Source of the DNA: Glaciecola sp.
GTDB taxonomy: Bacteria > Pseudomonadota > Gammaproteobacteria > Enterobacterales > Alteromonadaceae
Direction of reading: 5' to 3'
Length of the DNA: 64,000 bases
Assembly (NCBI GenBank): GCA_018623155.1
Contig: JAAZVZ010000004.1
Span: 82,989-146,988 of the forward strand
A program made the translations under genes and the position numbers. Every line of letters begins with the position of its first letter. The stretch's first letter is position 1. The notes under the pieces are model-generated. The model saw only the letters and a list, made by a program, of their open reading frames with translations, ran no database searches and was not told the DNA's origin. Shown piece after piece: positions 29,673-39,295 of the stretch.

Positions 29673-29710
29673 AAATCCCGAGCATCAAGTGATGTTCGGG
29701 ATTTTTATTT
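29673..29710 (+). terminator. Intrinsic terminator after rpmA
   Basis: A 14-base stem (AAATCCCGAGCATC with GATGTTCGGGATTT, one G-T wobble) closed by a 4-base loop and followed by TTTTATTT. It lies 29 bases after the rpmA stop and ends the ribosomal protein transcript. Confidence 0.9.
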
Positions 29711-29819
29711 GTCTGCCATCATTGATGGCTAGGCGCTTATTTAACTTTATAATCAGTACTAATCATCCTTTATACAATCATGTATAATTAAGGGTGTTTG
29801 AACAAATAGTGACTTCTAG

Positions 29820-30977
<1,158 letters not shown>

Positions 30978-30985
30978 ATTCGTTG

Positions 30986-31720
30986 TTATATCGGTTCGGC
31001 ATAAATATTAAATAATCCAAAGTCACTAAGAAATTGTTGTGGATTGCTTAATATACTGTGAGACAACTCATTGATGAGCTGTAGGTGCTTACTGTGTTGT
31101 GTATGCGGGATGTGATTTAGCAAAGAAGTCCAATGTTCGGCTGTTACAACGGCTTTCTTCGGCATTTGATCTGAAAACTCTTGTACCACAAAACCACAGT
31201 CTTCGATCAATCCTAATAAGGACATATAGTTATGGAATTGCATCTGCCATTGCTTATGAAAAAAGCTTTGACCATAAGTAGCGTGAGCAACCATGACGAG
31301 TGGCACATTAAGCCGGCGGATGTCAGTGAGTAATTGTCTCTGCTCTTTGATATGTGAAAATGATTCAAACATCAGTACCGTATTAAAATAGCTATCCAAG
31401 CTAGGTAAGCCATGGTTTAAGTCGTGTTGAATGGTCAGTGCTTTTGGTGTTCTTTTAATAATGTAATTAAGTTGCTCGGCACTGTCTGAAACGCACGTAA
31501 CTGTGTGTCCTTTTGCACTGAGAAATCGAGCTGGACCACCATAACCGCATCCGAGATCAAGAACATGGCCCTCAAGGTAAGGTAATATGTCAATCACTGA
31601 ATTAACAAATGGATTGGCATGTTCTCCTTTACAACCAAAATGATAATGCATATCAACAGATGAAAGTAAATTCTCCCACTGAGATATATCAGTACCGTCA
31701 TATAATGGTCGCGCGTGCAT
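30986..31720 (-). CDS. SAM-dependent class I methyltransferase, substrate unknown
   Basis: A 244-residue cytoplasmic protein with a Rossmann methyltransferase core: motif I is VLDLGCGYGGPARFLSAKG, with the later acidic and FNTVLMFESFSHIKEQRQLL positions consistent with motifs II and IV. The pattern GCGYGGPARFL recalls glycine/sarcosine or small-molecule methyltransferases of natural-product and lipid pathways, but nothing identifies the substrate. It converges on obgE with 8 bases between the stops. The next gene on the strand is also methyltransferase-like. Confidence 0.8.
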   Translation of the reverse strand: MHARPLYDGTDISQWENLLSSVDMHYHFGCKGEHANPFVNSVIDILPYLEGHVLDLGCGYGGPARFLSAKGHTVTCVSDSAEQLNYIIKRTPKALTIQHDLNHGLPSLDSYFNTVLMFESFSHIKEQRQLLTDIRRLNVPLVMVAHATYGQSFFHKQWQMQFHNYMSLLGLIEDCGFVVQEFSDQMPKKAVVTAEHWTSLLNHIPHTQHSKHLQLINELSHSILSNPQQFLSDFGLFNIYAEPI

Positions 31721-31796
31721 AATAGTTCGTTGTGTCCCTTTTGGGTATTGATGATAAATACAAACGTATTATAACTGTCGAGTCATCATTATCCAG

Positions 31797-32261
31797 CTAA
31801 AACCAGCGAGCTACTCTACGCTGATATTGCTGATAATCTTCGCCAAATTTCTCCAATAATACTCGTTCCTCTGGGAGAACTTGAAACCAATGCAAATAAG
31901 CCATACACAGTAGGGCAAACACAATAAACCCAGAATGCTGCAGATACAGACCAAATGCCACAATAACCATTATAAAGCTGGCATACATAGGATTACGTGA
32001 GATAGCAAATACATTGTTTTGTACAATATTCACCGTTTGTTCCGGACGCATTGGGTGAAGCGTCGTTTGGTGCTTTTTAAATGCATAAACGCTCATTGCA
32101 GCAAATGTCACAGCACTGAACAAAACACACGCGGCAAACAAATTTGCCATATTTTGAGGAAAACCAAAGTGTGGAAATACATCACGCGTCAGATACAAGC
32201 CAATGACCGCGATTAGGGTGACAATAACGGGAGGTATTTTGAGTTCAAGTATACGAAACAT
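31797..32261 (-). CDS. Integral membrane methyltransferase of the ICMT/PEMT type
   Basis: A 154-residue membrane protein with about four hydrophobic segments. The C-terminal half has AISRNPMYASFIMVIVAFG and LPEERVLLEKFGEDYQQYQ, which match the isoprenylcysteine carboxyl methyltransferase and phospholipid methyltransferase family; the conserved RNPMY and the EERxLxxxFGxxYxxY pattern bind S-adenosylmethionine in studied members. The bacterial substrate is unknown. It lies 76 bases from the class I methyltransferase gene and is divergent from folA. Confidence 0.82.
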   Translation of the reverse strand: MFRILELKIPPVIVTLIAVIGLYLTRDVFPHFGFPQNMANLFAACVLFSAVTFAAMSVYAFKKHQTTLHPMRPEQTVNIVQNNVFAISRNPMYASFIMVIVAFGLYLQHSGFIVFALLCMAYLHWFQVLPEERVLLEKFGEDYQQYQRRVARWF

Positions 32262-32340
32262 AACTAATGGTGGTCTTATACTTACCAGATGCCGTACAAT
32301 ATAAACAATCTTCTATCAACAACGCAACTATGAGTTTTTC

Positions 32341-32832
32341 ATGAGCAAAATGTCAATGATTGTCGCGATGGCACACAATCGGATCATCGGGGCCGACAAT
32401 GATATGCCATGGCACATGCCAGCGGATTTAAAACACTTTAAAGCCACTACTATGGGCAAGCCTGTCGTCATGGGGCGCAAGACATATGAGTCCATCGGTC
32501 GAGCCTTACCTGGACGACGAAATATTGTCATTACGCGAGATGATGCATATGAATTAGCTGATGCTGATGTCGCGCATGGTATCGACGACGCATTGGCTTT
32601 GTGTGCCAGTGAAGACGAAGTTATGATCATTGGTGGGGGATCTATCTATGCTGCATTGATAGAGCATGTTGATACGTTGCATTTGACTTTCATTGATGTG
32701 AACGTCTCCGGAGATACTAAGTTTCCAGATTGGCATCAATATGGACAATGGCGAGAAGTCTCACGTGAAGCGCATCTAGCGGATGAGAAAAATCCACATA
32801 ACTATGAATTTGTGCAACTAGTTCGAGTCTAA
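32341..32832 (+). CDS. folA: Dihydrofolate reductase
   Basis: Reduces dihydrofolate to tetrahydrofolate with NADPH; target of trimethoprim. The 163-residue chromosomal-type enzyme has MIVAMAHNRIIGADNDMPWH, PADLKHFKATTMGKPVVMGR with the active-site Asp in PAD, the NADPH-binding RRNIVITR and IIGGGSIYAALI, and LTFIDVNVSGDTKFP. An ATG three codons downstream is also possible. The last 15 bases overlap the end of the convergent M48 gene. Confidence 0.96.
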   Translation: MSKMSMIVAMAHNRIIGADNDMPWHMPADLKHFKATTMGKPVVMGRKTYESIGRALPGRRNIVITRDDAYELADADVAHGIDDALALCASEDEVMIIGGGSIYAALIEHVDTLHLTFIDVNVSGDTKFPDWHQYGQWREVSREAHLADEKNPHNYEFVQLVRV

Positions 32833-33804
32833 AGTGAGGGCTTCTAAAGCATCTAGACGTTCGTTTTTGGCAGGATGAGTCGAAAACCACAATGTTTCCG
32901 ATTTGTCTGAGGTTTCATGTAAAAGTGCTTCAAGTGCTTCAGCCATTAGACTAGGCGAATAACCAGCTTTCATCAATAATTGGTGTGCATATGCATCTGA
33001 GGCGAGCTCAAAACTTTGGCTGTGTTGGAACGCGTATAGATTAACAATTGCCGCTAAAAAATCCTCAGAGATACCTTCCTCAGCTCCAAATATGACCGAA
33101 GCAATTGCTAAGCTACCTGAGACAATCACAATTTGTTGCATTGAATGACGCTCTTCAATGTGAGCAAGTTCATGGGCTAAAACGGCTGCGACTAATTCAG
33201 GTTTATCAAGTTTTTGAATAAGTTCATCGGTCACCACAATGGGACCACCGGGAAAAGCAAGAGCGTTGGCGCCAATTGTCTCTGAGGAGTGAAAAAATAA
33301 CTCAGGACGGGTTTCAACTTGGCTGTAGCGATGTAATTCTTTGTACATCTCAATGATGTCTAGGCGTTTATCTAACTCGATACGTGAGGGCTCAAAATGC
33401 ATGTCGTTGATACGGTTATAGCCTAACTCTCCGATTTCACGCTCTAATGACAATGGGATCAGATTGACTGTGATGGGGGCTGCATAGACTAATACAATAC
33501 GCAGTGTCAAAATCAGAGCGATAAACGCCATGACCAAAAATAATATGTTGCGCCATGAAAACAGCTCCATGATTGCAATGCCGCGCTGAACTTTGTTGTG
33601 TTGTGTATCGATAAATTCGTGAGGTAGAACCGTGTCGGCAACAAGACTAGCACCGTTGTCAAAAAAGATTTGACGTCCTTGAAACGACTCTACACACATA
33701 GGGATATACGCACCAGTGGATAGAATTAACTGTTTATTTTGCCAGTCATATTCGGCTGAAATCGTCACAGCCGATGCGGGCGCAAAATATTTTCCACGAA
33801 TCAT
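32818..33804 (-). CDS. M48 family membrane metallopeptidase
   Basis: A 328-residue protein with a short N-terminal soluble part, one membrane segment (ILFLVMAFIALILTLRIVLVYA), and a C-terminal M48 peptidase domain. The zinc motif HELAHIEERH carries the two His ligands and catalytic Glu, and the downstream ELASDAYAHQLL supplies the third Glu ligand. Homologues act in quality control of envelope proteins, but the natural substrate here is unknown. It directly follows a DUF898 membrane gene with a 4-base gap, and this pair is found together in several gammaproteobacteria, suggesting a joint function. Confidence 0.87.
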   Translation of the reverse strand: MIRGKYFAPASAVTISAEYDWQNKQLILSTGAYIPMCVESFQGRQIFFDNGASLVADTVLPHEFIDTQHNKVQRGIAIMELFSWRNILFLVMAFIALILTLRIVLVYAAPITVNLIPLSLEREIGELGYNRINDMHFEPSRIELDKRLDIIEMYKELHRYSQVETRPELFFHSSETIGANALAFPGGPIVVTDELIQKLDKPELVAAVLAHELAHIEERHSMQQIVIVSGSLAIASVIFGAEEGISEDFLAAIVNLYAFQHSQSFELASDAYAHQLLMKAGYSPSLMAEALEALLHETSDKSETLWFSTHPAKNERLDALEALTLDSN

Positions 33805-33808
33805 AATC

Positions 33809-34855
33809 TTACAGACCCAATTCTACGCCTTCAAAGTCTGCAAACTCTTCACCGATAGACGATTGTGCTTTTTGCGCAGTGCCAATGAAATCTGAAAAAT
33901 CAGGATTTGTCTGGGTTTGGATATTGTCGCAGAGATAGCGAGATTTACGCACTTGTGCCCACGGTATAGCGAGACCAACAGTGAAGACAATGGCGACGAG
34001 ATTGGAAAATAAAATCCATAACAAACGCGTTGAAGAAATGGTGTTTGAAAATCTCATGTAGCTATCCAGTCTCAGCGCGTTGAAAACCAACCGCAAACAG
34101 CAGATGCGATAAATGACAAAAATGAACAATATCGTGAAATAAACACCAAATACTAGAATAAACATACCAAGCTCAATCCCTCCATCAAGATTGAGTTGTA
34201 TTGCAGTAGTGATATAAACAAGCCCAAGCATCGCTAGAATGGGTAGGACAACCACTTTGAGAAACATTAGGTAAAATAGTGTGTATGTCAAATCTGCAGT
34301 AAGGTGTTTGCCTCCATAACTTAAGTTATTGTAGACATACCCGAATGCTTTTTTGACCGCAACGGGTGCTAATAGACCGAGACTCAAAACGGTTAAAATT
34401 GGCATTATCTGAAAAGTGAGAAACGCCTCCCAATAATCACCACTAAATTTAAATCTAAGATTGCGATAAGACGTGATTTTTGCATTAAACTCTAATGAAA
34501 GATTGATTAAATATGGGATGGCAAAAAATAAAATAATAATTAAAAAAGTATAAATCACAGGGAAAAACGATGCTGCTATGTTTAACAATATTAATGTTCC
34601 TACAACGATGACCCTTCCTTTTAGAATTTGTATGGCCTCAGCGTGATAACCAAACGCATAATCGTCAAGGTAGGTATGATTATAGAAGTATTGTAAGCGT
34701 CTGACTTTGGCCCAAGCACTGTATATACCTAATGTTATTATGGAAAGGAGGAGGTTTGAGAGCCAGATGCCAAAGTATTCAGAAGTGAGCCCTGAAAAAC
34801 GCATTGGTCTAGGTTTGCCTAAACTTTGGTCTAGTTGGGGGTGCGGTTCCTGCAT
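33809..34855 (-). CDS. DUF898 (YjgN) family multipass membrane protein
   Basis: A 348-residue inner-membrane protein of the YjgN/DUF898 family with about seven hydrophobic segments. Recurrent motifs are FSGLTSEYFGIWLSNLLLS, LGIYSAWAKVRRLQYFYNHT, SYRNLRFKFSGDY and IPWAQVRKSRYLCDNI; the repeated WA(K/Q)VR(R/K) pattern after a membrane helix marks the family. Function is not established. The frame can start at a TTG, but the ATG at 34855 has a GGAAG site 5 bases away and is chosen. The M48 protease follows after 4 bases. Confidence 0.85.
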   Translation of the reverse strand: MQEPHPQLDQSLGKPRPMRFSGLTSEYFGIWLSNLLLSIITLGIYSAWAKVRRLQYFYNHTYLDDYAFGYHAEAIQILKGRVIVVGTLILLNIAASFFPVIYTFLIIILFFAIPYLINLSLEFNAKITSYRNLRFKFSGDYWEAFLTFQIMPILTVLSLGLLAPVAVKKAFGYVYNNLSYGGKHLTADLTYTLFYLMFLKVVVLPILAMLGLVYITTAIQLNLDGGIELGMFILVFGVYFTILFIFVIYRICCLRLVFNALRLDSYMRFSNTISSTRLLWILFSNLVAIVFTVGLAIPWAQVRKSRYLCDNIQTQTNPDFSDFIGTAQKAQSSIGEEFADFEGVELGL

Positions 34856-34940
34856 TATTGCTTCCAATAGTCTTGATATACAACTCTAGTCTAGCAACAA
34901 GTGATTATTAAAATCAATGTTAATAATTTGTAAATGGAAA

Positions 34941-35438
34941 CTATTTTTTTACTAATGAAAATGTATAAAAATAACCATAAATACCACTAAATATTACTGA
35001 GGGAAGTATCGTTAATATAATGTTTGGGGTGTTATTAATGATATGGATGCTAGTAATTAGACACGCTTGAAGTAGCATTGGTAAGAGCGGTACCAGAAGG
35101 ATGCCTGTTACCTTAGAACCACTCGTATATGTCGCTATGCGATCTAATACTTGATTAAGACTTAGTCGATATTGATTCGCATATGGACTGTCATGATAGG
35201 GTAAACAGACCAAAGGCGTTATAAAAGCAAATGACAGACAAGTGTGATGCAAGCGCTTAAAAAACCACTCGGTTAACCACGTGAATCCCAACGTGATCAA
35301 TCCACTGGTGACACCTTGTAATAAAGCGGTACGCCATAATGTTGAGGGTGTGATATCAGCATTCATGTTCGCAAAATAGGTCCAACTGGTATACGCAACA
35401 AATGCAACACTGGCTGAAATAATTAAACGTGAGTTCAT
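34941..35438 (-). CDS. Unknown multipass membrane protein
   Basis: I do not recognise a family. The 165-residue protein has four hydrophobic segments: near residues 5-22, TALLQGVTSGLITLGFTW, GILLVPLLPMLLQACLIT and IILTILPSVIFSGIYGYF, separated by a polar stretch with YHDSPYANQYRLSLNQVLD. Two Cys lie in the hydrophobic region LSFAFITPLVCLP. It starts 3 bases after the AEC gene's stop on the same strand, suggesting co-transcription. No catalytic or transport motif is visible. Confidence 0.7.
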   Translation of the reverse strand: MNSRLIISASVAFVAYTSWTYFANMNADITPSTLWRTALLQGVTSGLITLGFTWLTEWFFKRLHHTCLSFAFITPLVCLPYHDSPYANQYRLSLNQVLDRIATYTSGSKVTGILLVPLLPMLLQACLITSIHIINNTPNIILTILPSVIFSGIYGYFYTFSLVKK

Positions 35439-35441
35439 CGC

Positions 35442-36398
35442 TTATCCTGTTTGCGCAGGTGCAACGACCCCTATAGCAATCAAAATAACGAGTGCCGATA
35501 ACATAATAGGTATGGCTACCAAAGTCGTTGTCACCACTATATTGGCTGCTAATACTGGGTTAGCGTTATTTTTCTTCGCCATAATGTAACTCGCTGCAGC
35601 AGTTGGTGAAGCGCACATCATAAATAAAATGCCCATCTCAATCGGGTCTAGTCCGATCCAATAACCTATACTTAAAATAACGACAGGATAAACAATACAT
35701 TTACCTATATTTGCCAAAACCAATGCAAACCAATCACACTTCATAGCATAAAACTGCAAAGAGGCGCCGGTACAAATTAACGCAAGTGGCAAAGTGAGTT
35801 GGGCAAAATACGCAAGACTGACTTGTGCAACCACAGGCAAACTCAAGTGCAAGTATGAAAACCCAAGTGCAATTACAATGGAAACAATGATTGGGTTTTT
35901 CGCTAAAGCGGTGAGGTTGTCTTTGATGGAATGGTTTTTGTCGGTGTAATGGTTAAGTAGTAGTACCGCTAATAGATTATAGATAAGGGTAGTACAGGCC
36001 ATAAAGACTGATGCCGTGGCAAAAAAACTCGGATAAGCATTGGCACTTAATGCTAAGCCAACGATGCCGATATTGGAGCGATAGGCACCTTGTACAACGA
36101 CACCACGGTCAATCCGTTGCTGAACGGCAAAATGGCAAATGATCACAAACAATACGACGAGCGCAATCGTTCCTAGTACACTCACTAAGATCATTTTGGT
36201 ATTGGCTGCGGTGGTAAAATCTGCTTGATAGATACTGTTGAATAAGAGCGCAGGTAGAGAAATATTGTAGATAAGTTTAGACGCATCATCGACAAACTCA
36301 TCTGAAATAAAGCCAATGCGCTTGAGACAAACACCGACCATAATCAAACAAATTACGGGGCCGACAACAATAAGTGCTGTCATGACGGCAGATGACAT
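35442..36398 (-). CDS. AEC family transporter (auxin efflux carrier type)
   Basis: A multipass inner-membrane transporter of the AEC/MDC family. About ten hydrophobic segments are visible, with the family pattern FVDDASKLIYNISLPALLFN in the N-terminal half and the crossover region TLPLALICTGASLQFYAM in the C-terminal half. Characterised bacterial members move malonate, malate or similar organic acids, but the substrate cannot be read from sequence. The frame begins at a TTG at 36422; the ATG at 36398 with an upstream GAG is preferred, giving 318 residues. It is divergent from the SulP gene. Confidence 0.85.
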   Translation of the reverse strand: MSSAVMTALIVVGPVICLIMVGVCLKRIGFISDEFVDDASKLIYNISLPALLFNSIYQADFTTAANTKMILVSVLGTIALVVLFVIICHFAVQQRIDRGVVVQGAYRSNIGIVGLALSANAYPSFFATASVFMACTTLIYNLLAVLLLNHYTDKNHSIKDNLTALAKNPIIVSIVIALGFSYLHLSLPVVAQVSLAYFAQLTLPLALICTGASLQFYAMKCDWFALVLANIGKCIVYPVVILSIGYWIGLDPIEMGILFMMCASPTAAASYIMAKKNNANPVLAANIVVTTTLVAIPIMLSALVILIAIGVVAPAQTG

Positions 36399-36559
36399 AA
36401 AGTGCTCGCACAAGTAAAACAACTATTATGGCGCTTGATCATAGGTTGCGCAATGGATCATTCATGCAAAAACACAGCTAACATTAAATTAACAGAAGTC
36501 CAAACTAATTTGTGCTACCCTGCGCGCGACAAAGACAGATACAAAACGCGTGAAAATAT

Positions 36560-38116
36560 ATGTTCGATTTTAAAAACAGCAACATCAAGAACGATGTACT
36601 CTCTGGAATTACTGTTGCATTAGCTTTAGTACCTGAAGCGGTTGCCTTTGCTTTTGTGGCAGGCGTAGAGCCAATGATTGGTCTGTATGCAGCATTTATG
36701 ATGGGGTTGATTACATCAGCTATTGGTGGACGTCCAGGTATGATTTCTGGTGCAACGGGTGCGATGGCCGTGGTTATGGTTGCATTAGTCGCACAGCATG
36801 GCGTGCAATACTTATTTGCAGCGGTGTTGCTCGCAGGGCTGTTGCAGATCCTCGCAGGTGTATTTCGTCTTGGTAAATTTATACGTCTTGTGCCATATCC
36901 AGTCATGTTGGGCTTTGTTAATGGTCTTGCGATTGTGATTTTCTTAGCGCAACTGGGTCAATTTAAAGTTTTCAACAGTGAGGGCATACAAGTTTGGATG
37001 CAAGGTGAGATGCTTTACATCATGCTCGGTTTAGTCGCATTGACTATGGCGATCATTCACTTTCTGCCCAAATTCACAAAGGCTATTCCGTCTTCGCTTG
37101 CAGCAATAATCGTTGTGACAGCCATCGTTCACGGCTTAGGGGTAGATTCTCGTACCGTTATCGATTTTGTGCGTGATATGTTACCTGAAGCAGAAAAAGC
37201 CACTGCAACGCTTGCCGGTGAGTTACCAACTTTTGCTATCCCAGCGGTACCATTTACGCTTGAGACGCTTTATATCATTTTACCCACAGCCATCATCTTA
37301 GCTTTGGTCGGTTTAATTGAATCGTTACTGACTTTAACGCTTATTGACGAGATGACGGATACACGTGGTCGAGGTAACAAAGAGTGCATCGGGCAGGGTG
37401 TCGCAAACTCAGTGAATGGCTTCTTTGGTGGCATGGGCGGCTGTGCCATGATTGGTCAGTCTATGATTAACATCAATTCAGGTGGTCGTGGCCGTTTATC
37501 AGGCATTACTGCAGCGTTAGTGCTGCTCGGCTTTATCTTATTTGCGTCATCCTTGATTGAAATGATCCCTCTTGCTGCGCTGGTAGGGGTCATGTTTATG
37601 GTGGTTATTGGTACGTTTGAGTGGGCGAGTTTCCGTATCATTCGAGGGGTTAACAAAGAAGATGCGTTTGTTTTATTCTTAGTCACCTTTGTTACTGTCA
37701 TTGCGGACCTTGCGATTGCGGTGATTGTCGGAGTCATTGTCTCTGCGCTGGTCTTTGCATGGAAACATGCCACGCATATCAACGCTAAAACGCATACGGA
37801 TGGTGATGATTGGAAGGTATATGATCTAGACGGGCCTTTATTCTTTGGCTCAGTATCGCATTTTAAAGAATTGTTTGACGTACAAAATGACCCGCAAGAT
37901 GTTGTACTTGATTTTGCCGAATCGCGAATTTGGGACTCATCTGGTATTGATGCTCTGGATTCATTAGCTGACAAATATGAAGCTGCAGGCAAAAAGCTGC
38001 ACATCCGTCATATCTCACCAGAATGTGCAACGTTAATGCGCAAAGCGTCAAAATACGTTGAGATCAATGTGAATGAAGATCCACGATATAAGGTGGCGAC
38101 GGACGAACTTGGTTAA
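36560..38116 (+). CDS. SulP family anion transporter with STAS domain
   Basis: A 518-residue inner-membrane transporter of the SulP/SLC26 family. The membrane domain starts [20 protein letters not shown], followed by [20 protein letters not shown] and [12 protein letters not shown], all SulP hallmarks; a second repeat includes [20 protein letters not shown]. The C-terminal STAS domain has [20 protein letters not shown], where the Ser of DSSG is the usual regulatory position. Substrates in the family include sulfate, bicarbonate and C4 acids; the sequence does not decide. Its stop overlaps the convergent ACT gene by 4 bases. Confidence 0.92.
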   Translation: MFDFKNSNIKNDVLSGITVALALVPEAVAFAFVAGVEPMIGLYAAFMMGLITSAIGGRPGMISGATGAMAVVMVALVAQHGVQYLFAAVLLAGLLQILAGVFRLGKFIRLVPYPVMLGFVNGLAIVIFLAQLGQFKVFNSEGIQVWMQGEMLYIMLGLVALTMAIIHFLPKFTKAIPSSLAAIIVVTAIVHGLGVDSRTVIDFVRDMLPEAEKATATLAGELPTFAIPAVPFTLETLYIILPTAIILALVGLIESLLTLTLIDEMTDTRGRGNKECIGQGVANSVNGFFGGMGGCAMIGQSMININSGGRGRLSGITAALVLLGFILFASSLIEMIPLAALVGVMFMVVIGTFEWASFRIIRGVNKEDAFVLFLVTFVTVIADLAIAVIVGVIVSALVFAWKHATHINAKTHTDGDDWKVYDLDGPLFFGSVSHFKELFDVQNDPQDVVLDFAESRIWDSSGIDALDSLADKYEAAGKKLHIRHISPECATLMRKASKYVEINVNEDPRYKVATDELG

Positions 38117-38520
38117 TTAGAACGCGCTGAATCGCTCAGCACCTTGAGCACATTCATGGCTTCTAAAGCGTCTCTTTCAGCCACAAAAATGTGGTCGTGG
38201 TAATACCCTGCGACCACATTAGCACTGATATTCGCGTCTCCTAAAGATTTGGCAAAGGCTGCGGTTAACCCAACGGCTTCTAGTGAAGAATGCACATTTA
38301 ATGTAATACAAGCGTATGGACCGTCACCTTGAATTTCTAGCGCTTGCGCAACGTCGTCTTGCAAAATTAAAGTGACACCTTCTTTCTCGACAAACATGCC
38401 TTTTGCTGTTTCAAGCATTTTAGCGCTGGGGTGGGGCACACTTGCAAACACATATCGTTGTGGTGCCAACGCTGGTTCCATAGTGGCGATTAAGGTATTC
38501 AGATCGGTGATGCCAGTCAT
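38113..38520 (-). CDS. ACT domain-containing protein (COG3602 type)
   Basis: A 135-residue cytoplasmic protein built of two small ACT-like folds. It begins with [20 protein letters not shown], the lead-in of the family, and the C-terminal half [20 protein letters not shown] to [20 protein letters not shown] matches the second ACT unit. ACT domains usually bind amino acids; the ligand here is unknown. It overlaps the end of the SulP gene and has an independent position from dsbA, from which it is separated by a terminator. Confidence 0.85.
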   Translation of the reverse strand: MTGITDLNTLIATMEPALAPQRYVFASVPHPSAKMLETAKGMFVEKEGVTLILQDDVAQALEIQGDGPYACITLNVHSSLEAVGLTAAFAKSLGDANISANVVAGYYHDHIFVAERDALEAMNVLKVLSDSARSN

Positions 38521-38546
38521 AATATCTCGATTGAGTATGTAACGAT

Positions 38547-38577
38547 AAAAAAAAGCCGATACATACTGCGTATCGGC
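38547..38577 (-). terminator. Intrinsic terminator after dsbA
   Basis: An 8-base perfect stem, GCCGATAC with GTATCGGC around a 7-base loop, followed on the minus strand by eight T bases. It lies just after the dsbA stop and separates dsbA from the ACT-domain gene. Confidence 0.9.
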
Positions 38578-38599
38578 ACAAGTTTCAACTAACTGGTTT

Positions 38600-39229
38600 T
38601 TAGTCTAATTCTGATAAAAAGACAATTAAATCAATCATGTCATCAGGTGTCATGTTTCGAGTGAATGTGGCTTGATATTTGCCATTCACAATGAAGTTAG
38701 GTACACCAGAAACAAACCGACGATACTCGTCAATGGTTTTGTTGTTTTTACGCAGCATACTGGTGATGGTAAATGAGCTTATTTTTTTATCAAACTCAGA
38801 GCCATCAACGCCATTGACTGCAAAAATACTACGTAAATCAGCACGATTCGTAATGGCTGCACGTTGACGATGGATGTAGTTAAAAATCGCAGTATTTAAC
38901 TCTTGTTCCCGTTTGAGGGCTCTACCGAGTAACATAGCGCGGGTCACATCATCTTGTAAATCACGACCTGCAAAACCCATAAAATTAACGTGAACCTTAT
39001 TGAATTCAACGTCTGGATCCAAACGCTTTTTCATCTCTAGTACAAGCGGTTCAAAGTTAAAGCAATGCGGACACCAGAAACTGAAAAACTCAGTGACCTG
39101 ACGTTGCTGCGTGACATCATCGGCAATGACTCGATAATGCTCACCTTCTACATAACGGGCTTGGGCGCAAGCTGCAGTAGAAAATGCCACAGCGAACAAG
39201 ATAATGATGGAACGAAAAACTGGCTTCAT
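38600..39229 (-). CDS. dsbA: Thiol:disulfide interchange protein DsbA
   Basis: Periplasmic oxidase that introduces disulfides into exported proteins. A signal peptide (SIIILFAVAFSTAACAQA) precedes the thioredoxin fold with an inserted helical domain. The active site is FFSFWCPHCFNFEP, with CPHC as in E. coli DsbA, and the cis-proline loop is FVSGVPNFIVNGKY. The 209-residue length is normal. In E. coli dsbA follows srkA (yihE); here srkA is 2.3 kb upstream, with btuB between them. Confidence 0.95.
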   Translation of the reverse strand: MKPVFRSIIILFAVAFSTAACAQARYVEGEHYRVIADDVTQQRQVTEFFSFWCPHCFNFEPLVLEMKKRLDPDVEFNKVHVNFMGFAGRDLQDDVTRAMLLGRALKREQELNTAIFNYIHRQRAAITNRADLRSIFAVNGVDGSEFDKKISSFTITSMLRKNNKTIDEYRRFVSGVPNFIVNGKYQATFTRNMTPDDMIDLIVFLSELD

Positions 39230-39295
39230 GTTGTTTATACTCTTGTAATCGATAAAACAATCATACTGACCGAGGTCTGAATGTAAACTTAACTT

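Noticed and set aside
37456..38004. 182-residue minus-strand frame opposite the SulP gene
   Set aside because: Antisense to a strongly conserved transporter; Ser/Thr-rich low-complexity translation without homology.
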